DNA of 64,000 nucleotides from Tribonema minus (taxonomy: Eukaryota > Sar > Xanthophyceae > Tribonematales > Tribonemataceae). The stretch's first letter is position 1, and each line of letters opens with the position of its first letter. The notes under the pieces are model-generated. The model ran no database searches and was not told the DNA's origin. It saw only the letters and a program-made list of their open reading frames with translations. The stretch is taken from the NCBI GenBank assembly GCA_017506865.1, contig JAFCMP010000009.1, positions 62,001 to 126,000 on the forward strand. Reading direction: 5' to 3'. Positions 1-9,254 of this stretch are shown piece after piece. The position numbers and the translations under genes were made by a program.

Positions 1-214
1 GCACCACAATCGCTACCCACCATCGCGAAGGGTTTCAGTGTCACAAGTGCAATGGCCGTACAGATCACTGCATGCATGCAAAGGTGCTGACACCCTTTGA
101 GAAGGCGTGCAAATTTATCAAGAAAGAGAAAAGACAAAACTCAAGGGCCATATTCGCTCGTAAATTTATCGACGATATTAGTGCTGATGAATTTGAACAG
201 TTACTCAACCTATA
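1..214 (+). CDS. C-terminal part of a zinc-knuckle protein (5' end outside window)
   Basis: Reading frame 3 is open from the window edge to TAG at 212-214, giving about 70 residues. The visible part begins with a C-x2-C-x-G-R-x-D-H-C-x-H-A-K pattern, followed by a basic stretch and an acidic end (DDISADEFEQLL). The cysteine/histidine pattern resembles the second zinc knuckle at the C terminus of the GIY-YIG protein at 28065-29027 (C-T-R-C-G-R-G-K-H then C-Y-A-K-V). It may be the tail of a paralogous nuclease, but no catalytic part is visible. Its stop overlaps the stop of the convergent dioxygenase gene by three bases, typical of tight viral packing. Confidence 0.55.
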
Positions 215-860
215 GCAATCCGTATGTATGAGGAGCCATTTTAGTCGGAAAATCGCCATTGAGATCTTCTGAATACTTGTCGGCCACTCTGGAGTCGGTG
301 AATGTGAAAAACAGTCGCTCAAAATCCGTTTTCTTCACATCAGTCTCCTCTCCGCCGGCATGTAAAACACAACCATCGAAGAGTAAAGCGCTTCCCAACG
401 GTGCAATGGGTTCAAGTCTCACTACTTTATGTGAATGTGACCCGAGGACGAATTCGGTCCTCAACACGCGATCGGGATTCATGCACAAAGCCAGTGTGCA
501 GCAGATGTGTGTACCGTAGTCATGGTCACGGTGGAACATTTGTGTTGGGCTCTGCCTGGGCACTGCTATGATCTCGCAAATGTGCACCGCCACACTTTCA
601 CATTTCAAGTACTCTCGCAACACAGCTTTCATGTCCTTTGTGAAAACATCTTCTAGCAACGATGGAGGAGCGGTGCTGATATCCACTCTGAACCCCTTGC
701 GGCCTGTTCTGTAAGTCTGGCCCTTTTTTTTCCCACCATTCGCAGATGCTAACAGGCTCTGCCACCATTCCCTAGAGGTTGGTGAAAGCTGCACACGAGG
801 GAGCATGACCACTCCGTCTCGCTTGAGCTGCGCAAGAAGTTGCGTTGGGTCTGCCGACAT
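210..860 (-). CDS. 2-oxoglutarate/Fe(II) dioxygenase, phytanoyl-CoA dioxygenase-like
   Basis: A 216-residue protein with the cupin-type iron-binding pattern of the 2OG-Fe(II) oxygenases: FHRDHDYG gives the H-x-D pair in mid-protein, VLHAGG gives the distal histidine, and ERLFFTF a downstream arginine placed to bind 2-oxoglutarate. The order and spacing resemble PhyH-type enzymes more than prolyl hydroxylases. It would oxidise a substrate using O2 and 2-oxoglutarate; the substrate cannot be told from sequence. The ATG at 860 is the only start giving a full domain. Such oxygenases are common accessory genes in algal giant viruses (family knowledge). The neighbouring genes do not suggest a pathway. 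Confidence 0.75.
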   Translation of the reverse strand: MSADPTQLLAQLKRDGVVMLPRVQLSPTSREWWQSLLASANGGKKKGQTYRTGRKGFRVDISTAPPSLLEDVFTKDMKAVLREYLKCESVAVHICEIIAVPRQSPTQMFHRDHDYGTHICCTLALCMNPDRVLRTEFVLGSHSHKVVRLEPIAPLGSALLFDGCVLHAGGEETDVKKTDFERLFFTFTDSRVADKYSEDLNGDFPTKMAPHTYGLL

Positions 861-1248
861 TGGTGCACAGAGTCCTCGTTATGCAGCACACGTAAAAAAA
901 GATAAAGTGAGTGATATTGACATCTTCACAACATCAAAACCCCACACCCTGTAGGGCCCCTCGACGCAAGTTTCGCTCGGGCCGCTCACATGGGTCGTCC
1001 CACGTGCGCATTGGTCATGGAAGCACTGGTGATGCATGGTGCACGTGCAGTTGAGGACGCAGCGATGATGGAGATTACTTGATGTTCATTCAACTCCTGT
1101 GCGCAACTCCTGTGCGCGCTCCTCACGCCACGATCCAGTCGTCAAGCGTGCTTTGCTTGTTCTGCACGTATCGCTGCGACAGTGCGTGCGTATTCCCAAT
1201 TTGATTCCCAATTCTGATGCTGCATTCCATTGCCGATTTGAACCAATC
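861..1248. promoter_or_regulatory. intergenic region with GGGAAT words and a possible microprotein
   Basis: 388 nt lie between the dioxygenase start and the next minus-strand gene end. On the minus strand it contains two AATTGGGAAT-like words (about 1191-1217), the candidate upstream motif seen before several other genes here. It also contains an A/T-rich patch next to the dioxygenase start (TTTATCTTTTTTTACG on the minus strand). A 35-codon reading frame (1123-1230) is listed separately. No other feature is visible. Confidence 0.4.
1123..1230 (-). CDS. possible 35-residue microprotein ending in a PIP-box-like motif
   Basis: ATG at 1230 opens a 36-codon frame ending at TGA 1123-1125. The C terminus contains KQSTLDDWIVA, which resembles the PCNA-interacting peptide consensus (Q-x-x-L-x-x-aromatic), although the last aromatic position is Ile. 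The frame runs through the repeated GGGAAT words, so it may equally be promoter or leader sequence read by chance. A genuine product would be a small PCNA-binding peptide; this is speculative. Confidence 0.2.
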   Translation of the reverse strand: MECSIRIGNQIGNTHALSQRYVQNKQSTLDDWIVA

Positions 1249-2454
1249 CTAGTTTGAAAACGAGGACTTCGTCACGTAGCTGCCGTTAACTAGGGCGTCA
1301 ATGCTCAGGTAATTAACGCCCGAAGCGCCCGCAGTGAATTTCAACCGAAATTCTTTCCCGGCTCCCAGGTAGACTGCGGCATTTGCATTGTCGAAAGAAA
1401 GTCCACTCTTCGTGAAGCTGGCATTCGTTGTCGTCGTAGCATCCGATGATGTGAAGCGCGTCTCGTCGCGTGCGCACTGGATGACGGGGTCGATGAACGT
1501 GGATGCTCCGCTTGCGTGGCTCAATCCAAGTGAGTAAGTTCCATCCTGCTGGTTGCTGGCAACGGAAGAGATGTGGCGTGCGATCTCTTGTTTCGAGCCG
1601 TCGCTGGGATGGTAGACATAATGGGATTGGACCGTACGACCCACCTGTCCCAAAGTTTGCTGCCCTGTGAATGTTGCCGAGGACATGGCAACGTTTGCGA
1701 AATAAGTAGTCCCTTGATTTTCAGCGTTCGCCGCGAGCGTTGCGGAGTGCGGGTACGTCGCCGTCACGGAATCTGAAAACGCCACGACGATGCTTCCTCG
1801 CGCGATGAGCGCACTCTGTCCGAAGCATACGAACCTGTCGCCCACCTGGTGGCGCACGCCTGCCACGATGACCGTGTCGTCGTCTGGGCAATACTCGAAC
1901 AGCATCCCGTCGCCCGATGCGGACTTCATCGTGACGGAGCACGGGTCTCCCCGGCGTGAGAAGGGCATCATTACATGGTCGCCCGGGCGCGCGACGACCT
2001 CGCCGCCCGGCAGCGCCACCGTCGCCCGCGCGTGTCGCACGGAGCCGTGCGCCGTAATGGCTGTGTGCACCACGTCTCCCTCCTTCGCCACGGCGCCCAG
2101 CGCGTCGATCAGCGCGTCGTGCGCCTCCTCATCCAGGTCGGTGGCGTCCAGCTCGCCTCCATCGTCTCGCAGACTCTCGTACATGGCTGCGATGTCGCTG
2201 TCGGAGCGAGATCGCGTGACGAACTCGCCCAACGCGACGACGACGCCGTGCCTCGCAGTGACGACACGTGCGCGGTACGTCTGAGAGGGACGCAGGTTGA
2301 GCGCCGTGAACTTGCACGCGCCGCCCGCCACCTCCGCGGCGGTGGTGAAGCGACCTCCGGTGCCCAGCGCATACTGTACGAGGCACGCCTCGTCAGACGG
2401 GGCCCAGTGCAACACAGCGGAGAACGCGCTCACCGATGAGAACGCGCACGCCAT
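1249..2454 (-). CDS. virion/fibre-like protein with N-terminal fibronectin type III-like domain
   Basis: A 401-residue protein. Residues about 12-82 have an FN3-like pattern (LHW then a central strand, LNLRPSQTYRARVVT, then a GEF strand). A beta-rich middle part follows. The last 150 residues are rich in Ser, Thr, Asn, Gly and Ala, like phage or giant-virus fibre and capsid-decoration proteins. No enzymatic motif is seen. The ATG at 2454 lies 19-32 nt downstream of CATAAAATGTTGAC, the candidate late promoter word that also precedes other structural-type genes in this window. It is probably a structural protein exposed on the particle (inference from composition, fold and promoter). Confidence 0.55.
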   Translation of the reverse strand: MACAFSSVSAFSAVLHWAPSDEACLVQYALGTGGRFTTAAEVAGGACKFTALNLRPSQTYRARVVTARHGVVVALGEFVTRSRSDSDIAAMYESLRDDGGELDATDLDEEAHDALIDALGAVAKEGDVVHTAITAHGSVRHARATVALPGGEVVARPGDHVMMPFSRRGDPCSVTMKSASGDGMLFEYCPDDDTVIVAGVRHQVGDRFVCFGQSALIARGSIVVAFSDSVTATYPHSATLAANAENQGTTYFANVAMSSATFTGQQTLGQVGRTVQSHYVYHPSDGSKQEIARHISSVASNQQDGTYSLGLSHASGASTFIDPVIQCARDETRFTSSDATTTTNASFTKSGLSFDNANAAVYLGAGKEFRLKFTAGASGVNYLSIDALVNGSYVTKSSFSN

Positions 2455-2472
2455 GACTCACCTTTTCTGCCG

Positions 2473-2486
2473 TCAACATTTTATGT
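2473..2486 (-). promoter_or_regulatory. candidate late promoter word (ATAAAATGTTG)
   Basis: The minus strand reads CATAAAATGTTGAC just upstream of the FN3/fibre-like gene that starts at 2454. Near-identical words precede genes at 12063, 14929, 25816, 28065 and 38684. Confidence 0.5.
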
Positions 2487-2652
2487 TCTCCAGAGTATGT
2501 CAAAGCAGAGCGTGGGCAACGTGTAGAAGCTCCGGACAGCGGATAAGGTCATGAGCTCACGAGGCGAAGTTGTGGAAGTGTACGTGTCGAGACAGGAGCG
2601 TCGAGTGAATACAAGAATTTATGATGCGCCACCAGTTTCTGAGCAACACTGT

Positions 2653-3483
2653 TCATGTATCCATATCCTCGTTGTCGTCATCGTCGTCGTCGTCGTCCAC
2701 CCCATCAGCCCCACCGGCTTCAAACATGATGGCGTCTGCCCAGTCTAGCATGTCCATGTCCTCATCATCGCACTCCTCCAGCACCGCCTGCGCGAAGACC
2801 TTGCGGGCGAAGTGATCCCGGCAATCGCAGGCGTCGATGCCCTCTTCGGACTCGAAATGATCCGTCTGCTCGCACGCTGCGAACACGAACTTCGAGCAGA
2901 TGTGTTCGAGGGTTTCTATGTCGCCGACCCGGGCGACCGCGTGCGCGATGGGATATATGCAATGCTCCAGCATGCGTGCACATGTGCCGACCCTGTCCGG
3001 TTCCTTGGTGTACTCCAGCATGTAGTCGATGTGATCAAGGACGCCGTACTTGAGGTCGAAAGTGTACCTGATGTAGTGATAGTAGAACTCCTCGTGCGTC
3101 GCCTTGCCTGAGGCGGTGGTGACATCAGAGTGCTTGTCGACGAGCGCGCTGAGGTCATTGAAGTGGTCCCTCAGGTCACGTCGACACCAGAAGTTCTGGA
3201 GTTCCAGGAAGGCGCACGCCGCAGTCACGGCGGCGGAAACGAAGGGCATGCCGTCGTCGAGCGCCTTTGCCAAATTGCTCATGTCCTCCGGCAGAGCGAC
3301 CTCTGCGATGTGCTTATCCTTGTGCGCGCTGTGCCACTCCGTACAGACGAGCGTCGTAGTCGGGAACCACGACTGCGCGACGTGCGCGAGCACGTCAGTG
3401 TCGACGGCGATCTTGACGGCGTTGTTTTCCACCATCGGAGGCTTCTTGTGTGAGCATGTCATTCCGCTTTGGCCACGAAGCAT
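2653..3483 (-). CDS. acidic-tailed hypothetical protein with F-box-like N terminus
   Basis: About 276 residues from the ATG at 3483; ATGs at 3462 and 3435 are also possible. The N-terminal segment DTDVLAHVAQSWFPTTTLVC followed by TEWHS looks like the F-box-like start of many viral ankyrin-type proteins (hydrophobic, then V-C-x-x-W). No clear ankyrin repeats follow. The C terminus ends in an acidic run of eight aspartates. An adaptor role in ubiquitin ligation would fit an F-box, but the match is weak. Two GGGAA-type words lie just upstream at 3509-3537. Confidence 0.5.
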   Translation of the reverse strand: MLRGQSGMTCSHKKPPMVENNAVKIAVDTDVLAHVAQSWFPTTTLVCTEWHSAHKDKHIAEVALPEDMSNLAKALDDGMPFVSAAVTAACAFLELQNFWCRRDLRDHFNDLSALVDKHSDVTTASGKATHEEFYYHYIRYTFDLKYGVLDHIDYMLEYTKEPDRVGTCARMLEHCIYPIAHAVARVGDIETLEHICSKFVFAACEQTDHFESEEGIDACDCRDHFARKVFAQAVLEECDDEDMDMLDWADAIMFEAGGADGVDDDDDDDDNEDMDT

Positions 3484-3508
3484 GCGTGACTCCCGTTTCA
3501 ACTTGGTA

Positions 3509-3537
3509 ATGGGAACTCATTCGGAATTGGGAATTCA
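3509..3537 (-). promoter_or_regulatory. candidate early promoter words (ATGGGAA / AATTGGGAATT)
   Basis: The plus strand reads GGTAATGGGAACTC then GGAATTGGGAATTC, immediately upstream of the minus-strand gene starting at 3483. The same word family occurs at about 1191, 6291, 9155, 12990, 25681, 38751, 41783 and 43121. Confidence 0.45.
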
Positions 3538-3623
3538 AGGAAATGCGTGAGCGCAGGCGCAGCGACATGAGAGAAGCGAGATTTGCTCTATGTTGACAAC
3601 GTGTCCACTTGCTTTATGTGTCC

Positions 3624-6203
3624 TCACCCCTTCCGAGCCTTCTTGTTCGAGACGCTCAGATCACCCGCTGCGTTTTCCTTATCTGTGTTCTTGGCGATAT
3701 CAAAGAACGTAGGATCTGCGGCCAACAGAGTCTCCTTCTGTGCAGCTGACACTTGTAAGCCATTGTGGCGCATTCTTTGCACGAACCGACCCAGCTTGAA
3801 TCCATCCGCAATGAATCCACCCGGGGGCCTCGTGCCGTGTTGCGAAATGTACTCAAGTACCATTTCAATCCGTGCGTCCGTCGATGCTGACCTCTTCGCA
3901 TCACGCTCCAATGGCCTTGCTCTCGGCTCCACTGTGAAAAACGTGGTGTCAGCAGCCAGTAGCTGCTGACGCTGCGGCTCCGAGAGCTTGATGACGCCGT
4001 GTCGGAATTCTCTGACAGCGAGGCCGATCTTGACACCATCCTCACCAACAAATTTGTGCGGTGGGCGCTTCCCGTCGTGCCGTTCTATGTATTCGATGAT
4101 GCGCTCGATTTTGTCGCCTTTTTGGTCTCTGCGGAGGGTGAAGAATGTGGCGTCTGCATCCAAGATGCGCAGGCGCTGTGCCTCCGATATTACGGCTTTG
4201 CCTCGTCGCACATCGTGCGCGAATGACCCCCCTTTGAAACCATCCTCCGCCACCCAGTGCTGTGAGGGCATCTTTCCGTGCTGTTCGATGTACTCGATGA
4301 CGCGGCTGATCTTACTGTCCCAGATTTCATCCTTGGTGAGGCATCTGACCCTGTACTTGGCCTGCGCTTGCGTGGTGACGGCCGCCTCCCGCCACAACTC
4401 CTCTCCCCGCAGGTCATCGTAGACAGCGAAGGACTGCACGCTGATCTTCTTGAAGAAGCTGGGGTCGTACTGCCTGAGCACATGTAGGCACCTAGGAAAA
4501 TCACCGTCGGGGAGCCATAGGAAAACCCGAGCGATCTTGTGAGGGTGCTGCTCGTCCAGCCGCACGGCGCGGCACATCCTCTGCACCATTCGCCGCCATG
4601 AGCCTGCATCCTGCCGTGAGGAACACGAGAGACGACCTCTCAACACACGCCGACACTTGCTATGTTGAACGTCAAAAGCATCGGCAAGAACAGCATGCTC
4701 AATATCGAAACCCATCACGTGTCAGAGCATGAACACCTCGCCGCGCAGCCTTTGCGAAAGCGAACCAAGATGACTTGCCTGGGAAGGGTGCAGAATGGCG
4801 ACGGAGTCGCACTTGGGCACATCGATCGCCTCATCCAGGATGCGCACAGACGCCAGAACGTAGTACGTGGCTGCTCTTCCGTGCTGGAACTGGCCGAGGA
4901 TTTCTTGACGGCGCCCCCCCGTGACGTCGCATGTGATGTTCTCCGTCCACAGCTCGCCCTCATCAATGCCGTGGAAGTCGAAGGCGACACGCCGGATCGC
5001 CGCGAGAAACGCGCTGCACTCGTTGATGGAGCCGCAGTAGATGATGATCCTGCGAGCGCCGGTCCGCGTCAGACCGTCCAACACGAACCTCGCCTGCATG
5101 CCGAGGGTGTCGACGCACTCGCCCTCGATCAGCGGCAACCTCACCTCGTAGTCACATATCCACCTGTCGTGGATGGCGTCGGCGAAAGAGTAGCGGAATA
5201 GCGTCTTGACTGAGTCTCGCCAGGACAGCTGCGCGCCGCAGTCATTTTCATCTTCCTGTGCCAAAGAGGCGGTAGGCGTGGCCGTGCACAGCAGCACCCT
5301 CCTGCACGCCTGGAGTAGCCGGAAAAGCTCCGAGTTGGCGTTGTGAGCCTCGTCAACGATCACGAGGGTTGACGCGTCTAGCGGCTCGCAGAAGATGGCT
5401 TCCTTGAGGACGTCGAGAGCACTCTGGTACGTAGCGGACACGAGAGCTCTGTCCTCGCCCCAGACACTCCGCACCCGGTCCACGTCTCGCGTCGACTCCC
5501 CCCCGTCGGAGTCCACGAGCAGACTGGTGAAGGCGGACCCGAGGATGTCGCGGATGCGATCGAGGTTCTGCTTCGCAGACACCCGCAGCGGTGACAACAC
5601 CACCACCCGTCGGTAGCGCAGAGCGTGGTTAGCGTACACGAGCGTCTTGCCTGAGGCGCACGGCATTATCAGCGCGCCGAGGCCACTCCACCCCGCACCC
5701 AGAGCCCGCAGCGCCTCCACCTGGTACGGCCGCAGATCGTACACCGACTTTTCTGCCACGGGCGCGAAGGGCAAGTGGTGAACGTGAAAGAGCCCGCTGC
5801 GGGTCATGTCCTCGTCCAGGTCGATCTGCAGCCGTGTGCTGGTGTACAGAAATCCGCGCGCCTCGGCATTCTTGCGCGCCATGCGGAACGCGATGACGTT
5901 GGTGAAGGTTGCGACATCGGCTGCCGTCAGCTTGCGTGCATTCCATAGCTTCATCTGGAGGCCGTGGTGCACGCCGTTCTCATCCCGAGCTATGGCATCT
6001 AATCCGTACTCCTGGCGGGAGGCTGAAGTGCAGTCTCTGTTGATGCGAGCGAGGCGGGCCTTGTTGAGAGAATCAACGAAGCCAGATGCAAGCAGGAGGT
6101 CATCGCCGACCGTGTGCCAGTGCCAGACGTCGTGCCCTGTGGAGAGGCGATGATGTGCGCACGCGAACAGTTCGTACTCGAACCAGTCTGTGGTGCCCGC
6201 CAT
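3624..6203 (-). CDS. DEAD/DEAH superfamily II helicase with N-terminal nuclease-like domain and helicase-associated repeats (spliced)
   Basis: Two exons, 6203-4766 and 4603-3624, join in frame to about 805 residues. Order: a restriction-endonuclease-like N-terminal part (EYGLDAIARD, then HGLQMKLW, a D...QxK pattern), Walker A MPCASGKT, DEAH box VDEAHNA, motif III CTATP, then motif VI QRMCRAVR, which lies only in exon 2. Three helicase-associated repeats follow (each with a G-F/V-K-x-G core and an AADxTFF end), then a basic tail. Exon 1 alone would stop just before motif VI. Removing the 162-nt GT-AG intron restores a continuous C-terminal helicase lobe. It is probably a DNA translocase/helicase acting in viral replication or transcription. 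Confidence 0.8.
4604..4765 (-). other. spliceosomal-type intron in the helicase gene
   Basis: Donor CTTG|GTTCGC and acceptor GATGCAG|GCTC on the minus strand, 162 nt, phase 1. Splicing joins HPSQASHLG to SWRRMVQRM in frame and places motif VI after motif V at normal spacing. Without splicing the frame ends at TGA near 4722. A GC donor at CCCAG|GCAAGT is a less likely alternative. Confidence 0.7.
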
Positions 6204-6290
6204 CAGGTATGCTGCAAGGAAGCAGGGAGTGATGGTGCGCTCCTGGAGCACGTGATTCCCATAGCAATATTTGTGGCAAAAGAATGCGTA

Positions 6291-6300
6291 ATTCCCATAT
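6291..6300 (-). promoter_or_regulatory. candidate early promoter word upstream of helicase
   Basis: The plus strand reads AATTCCCATAT (ATATGGGAATT on the minus strand), with a second copy GATTCCCATAG at 6254-6264. Both lie 50-100 nt upstream of the helicase ATG at 6203. A poly-A run at 6300-6307 adjoins. Confidence 0.45.
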
Positions 6301-6365
6301 AAAAAAAGTCCCGATTCAACAAAGTGCACAGTGAAAAAGAATGCGAATTTCGTGTGTCTGATAAA

Positions 6366-7704
6366 ATGTTTCACTCTCAGTGTACGCACACGATGGCAGT
6401 GCCGCCACCCCGCTGCGCTTGCGTGGAGCTTCCGTTCCAAATCGTGCTCGAGGATGCATGGGAATCATTCGACGCTGCGCTGCCTTCGGCACGGTTCGCA
6501 AAGCGCATGAAGTTGGCAGCGCGACCTCCGAACATCGCAGCCTTCGTCAGCGTATCTGCCCCGTCCAAGACGCTCAGCAAAGAGGCGCAGCAGCGGCGCG
6601 ATGACTTCGTACCGGACGCGCACCTCTGTGACCCATGCAATCGCCCGCGCGTTATCGACACGAGACAAGCGACGGCGACTTGCTCTCGATGTGGCGATTC
6701 CCAAACGTTTAATGTCATTGACCGCTCCTTTCGCGAGGGAACCTCATTGCACACGGTATGTACCGTGCACCCAACGGTTTTGGCACTGCGACTTACTGCG
6801 CACACTTCGCTCAAACCGTATGTATATCGCTTCCGAATATGACTTGTGACACAGATTTGCTGCGCGCACCTCTCATTTCTCTAACCTGCTCTCAAACCTG
6901 CTTTCGTTGTTGTGTTTCTGCATTCCAAACAGCCATATCTGTACAAAGTGAGTGATTTGAGCATGCCGTGTCACCCTTGCGCGCTCTGGCCTCCATGTGC
7001 ACGTCGCCCGCTTGCGAACGCTGCCGATACTCGTCTGCCTCGTGTTGTTTCGTGCGGATATGACCGCTGCTAACTGTGCAGTACTTTGCGCTCTTTTTTT
7101 GCAGAGGTCAAACCACTTCCGGGACCACCTGAAGCGGTTTGCGGCGCGCGAGACGACAACCATTGAAGACGACGTGCTGGAGGCCATCAGGACGGAGCTC
7201 CGCAAGCGTGTGTACGACGATGCATCGTTCAAGAACATTTCGCAGGACGAGGTTCGCGACGTTCTGAAGCGGTTGTCGCTGTCGCACCTGTACAACCACT
7301 CTACCCGCATCTGGACGTTGCTGACGGGCCATCAGCCGCCGGAGCTCACCGAGACGCAGGAGCACGACCTCGTCACGATGTTCGCCATGATCCAAGCGCC
7401 TTTCGAGAAGCACAAGCCGAAGGAGCGGAGCAACATGCTGTCGTACTCGTACGTGATTTCCCAATGTGCGAAGCTGCTGGGCTACCACGACATCGCCAGG
7501 GCCTTCAAGCTTCTGAAATCGCGCGAGAAAGTGCTTTTTCAGGTGCGTGGCGAGAACTGTAGCATGCTGGCACAGTCTCATACAGTAATGCATCTCAATG
7601 AAGCTGATTTTTTTGTCCACTCTTCTACCTGTGTATCACAGGATGCGATCTGGCGCGAGATTTGCGCGGAGCTGGGGTGGCGGTACGCGCGCTCGATGCC
7701 GTGA
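6366..7704 (+). CDS. VLTF3-like late transcription factor (NCLDV hallmark), four exons
   Basis: Exons about 6366-6755, 6933-6947, 7105-7542 and 7642-7704 give about 300 residues (292 if the ATG at 6393 is used). Exon 1 carries a zinc ribbon (CDPC, then CSRCG). The 15-nt second exon encodes PYLYK, and exon 3 begins RSNHFRDHLKRF, so the joined text has the conserved YxYKRxNHF core of poxvirus VLTF3-type factors. Exon 4 gives DAIWREICAELGW, the usual C terminus. All introns are GT-AG and phase 0. The product should direct RNA polymerase to late viral promoters. Unspliced, the reading frame is broken twice, so host splicing is needed. Confidence 0.85.
6933..6947 (+). other. 15-nt microexon of the VLTF3-like gene
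   Basis: CCAAACAG|CCATATCTGTACAAA|GTGAGT. It is flanked by intron 6756-6932 (donor GTATGT) and intron 6948-7104 (acceptor TTTTTTTGCAG). It encodes five residues (PYLYK) that complete the conserved block just before RSNHF. Phase 0 on both sides. Confidence 0.8.
7543..7641 (+). other. third intron of the VLTF3-like gene
   Basis: Donor TTTCAG|GTGCGT and acceptor TATCACAG|GATGCG, 99 nt, phase 0. Reading through it adds 33 unrelated residues between VLFQ and DAIWREI. Splicing restores the expected C terminus. Confidence 0.75.
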
Positions 7705-7760
7705 GCAATGAAACGATCAAATAGAAGCAATGAGACGCTCAGTGTTTGTTGCAATGTATT

Positions 7761-9077
7761 TCAGTTGTTGAACAGTGCCCGCAGCGCACGCGTGAGTGCT
7801 TGTCCTGCCAGACGTGGGGTTGTATTGCTGATTGTGTAGGAGCGTCTCGTTCTGTCGTACACAGTCGCCGCACCGATGATCACAAAGGACGATGGCGCGC
7901 TGGCACCGGAATCCCAGAATGCTGCAATCACAAAATCGCAAAACCTCCAGTTGATGGCCTCTGAAAGCGGGAAGAGGTGACTTGGTTCTCTTGGAAACGC
8001 AGTTTTCATCGAGAACGTAATCTGCTGATTACCGCAAACCAGCACGAAGTCTGTAGTCTCGTTTTGGCGCACTGGAAATGTAACTTCCATGTCAGTGTCC
8101 ACGACGAGTAGAGCTATTGTCTCAATATTCTTCAGCTCTTTTGCCGCGGTGGACGACATTGCAAAGTTTGCCTTTCCGTAAAGACACTCCTGTAGAGTGA
8201 ATGCGTCAATGTGCTGCAGTCGCTTCTCAATATTTTCTGAGAAGTCCATGATCGCCAGCCTCAGCTTGTCAACATCGGAAACGAGCACACTGGAGTTGCG
8301 TGTAGATCCTGCCTGTGCATTCATGTGCTTGTTGTGCATCGTGGAGCAGTCGCCAGTGAAAAAGATCTCGGCAAGGGTCGATGGAGCTACATCGTCGATG
8401 TTGTCGTATGTGAATGGCTGGTGAGGATTGATGACACCAAGTCCTATGACATACATGCCGAAATACTTGCGTCCCTGAAGGCCGTCAGCTCGCTGTACGT
8501 TGAACTGCATAGGACATCCCTCGAGAAACTCTGCACTCTTGAATTGAATGGGGACACATTTTCCGTTCGTACCTATGATTACGGCGTCCACTATACAGTT
8601 GTCGCTAACAGTCTTGAACTCCAGCGAGAATCCATGCTCACGAAGAATTGAAATGAACGCTTGTGATGCCGCAGCTTCCATGTGGTGAAGTTGTCCCAGG
8701 TTCCTTTCGGCTTTGAATGCTCGCTGCTTTCTGATCCTCTCAGCATTCTCTTCCGCTGTCCTTGGAGTCAGCCGTACAAGGCCTTGGCTGAGGCTGATGA
8801 TCGAGGCAGTGTGCGTGCCGTCTAGGTGCAAAAATCTCACATACGATGGCCTCCACTTTTCGTCCCCCCAATTATTGGCGATCTGCTTCTCGTAGTACAT
8901 TCGCTGTGCTGCTTCGTCCAGCAGCAACGGTTGCCTCGTGTAGTGCTGCTTCAGCCACATCCATCGCCCCTCAAAATCGTGCGCTTGAGGACCCTCCACC
9001 CTGCGTTTCGCTTTCATCTCCCTTACCATTTTGTTCCTATCCTCCTTTGTCCTCTTCGTGCTCTTTGTGGCGGTCAT
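7761..9077 (-). CDS. hypothetical protein with PD-(D/E)xK-like (QxK) nuclease motif
   Basis: 438 residues from the ATG at 9077, followed by a basic start (TKSTKRTKEDRNK). Near residue 180 the text SDNCIVDAVIIG and then VPIQFKS fits the D...(E/Q)xK core of the restriction-endonuclease-like fold, in which Q can replace E. The N-terminal third (WRPSYVRFLHL, then RTAEENAERIRKQ) resembles DNA-binding domains of viral AP2/HNH-type proteins, but weakly. A GGGAATAT word lies about 80 nt upstream (9155-9164). The function may be DNA cleavage or repair; this is inferred from one motif only. Confidence 0.5.
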   Translation of the reverse strand: MTATKSTKRTKEDRNKMVREMKAKRRVEGPQAHDFEGRWMWLKQHYTRQPLLLDEAAQRMYYEKQIANNWGDEKWRPSYVRFLHLDGTHTASIISLSQGLVRLTPRTAEENAERIRKQRAFKAERNLGQLHHMEAAASQAFISILREHGFSLEFKTVSDNCIVDAVIIGTNGKCVPIQFKSAEFLEGCPMQFNVQRADGLQGRKYFGMYVIGLGVINPHQPFTYDNIDDVAPSTLAEIFFTGDCSTMHNKHMNAQAGSTRNSSVLVSDVDKLRLAIMDFSENIEKRLQHIDAFTLQECLYGKANFAMSSTAAKELKNIETIALLVVDTDMEVTFPVRQNETTDFVLVCGNQQITFSMKTAFPREPSHLFPLSEAINWRFCDFVIAAFWDSGASAPSSFVIIGAATVYDRTRRSYTISNTTPRLAGQALTRALRALFNN

Positions 9078-9154
9078 CGTGCTATACTTGCTGCAGAGAT
9101 AATAGTGAAGGCTGCACAACCACGCGTCGACGATGGAATGCGTGCACGCAGATA

Positions 9155-9166
9155 AAATGGGAATAT
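9155..9166 (-). promoter_or_regulatory. candidate early promoter word
   Basis: The plus strand reads AAAATGGGAATATA between two minus-strand genes, about 80 nt before the ATG at 9077. Same word family as at 12990 and 38757. Confidence 0.4.
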
Positions 9167-9254
9167 ATCTGTTGGGCCCCTGTGCTGAACACATGGCAAG
9201 CACTCAATGTGATGCACTCCGCGGATGCAATCTTTACTTCGCCCGATGCATTTG

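Noticed and set aside
1573..2439. Several long plus-strand open frames opposite the FN3/fibre-like gene
   Set aside because: They come from GC-rich codons of the minus-strand gene, have Arg/Ser/Pro-rich nonsense composition and no promoter words.
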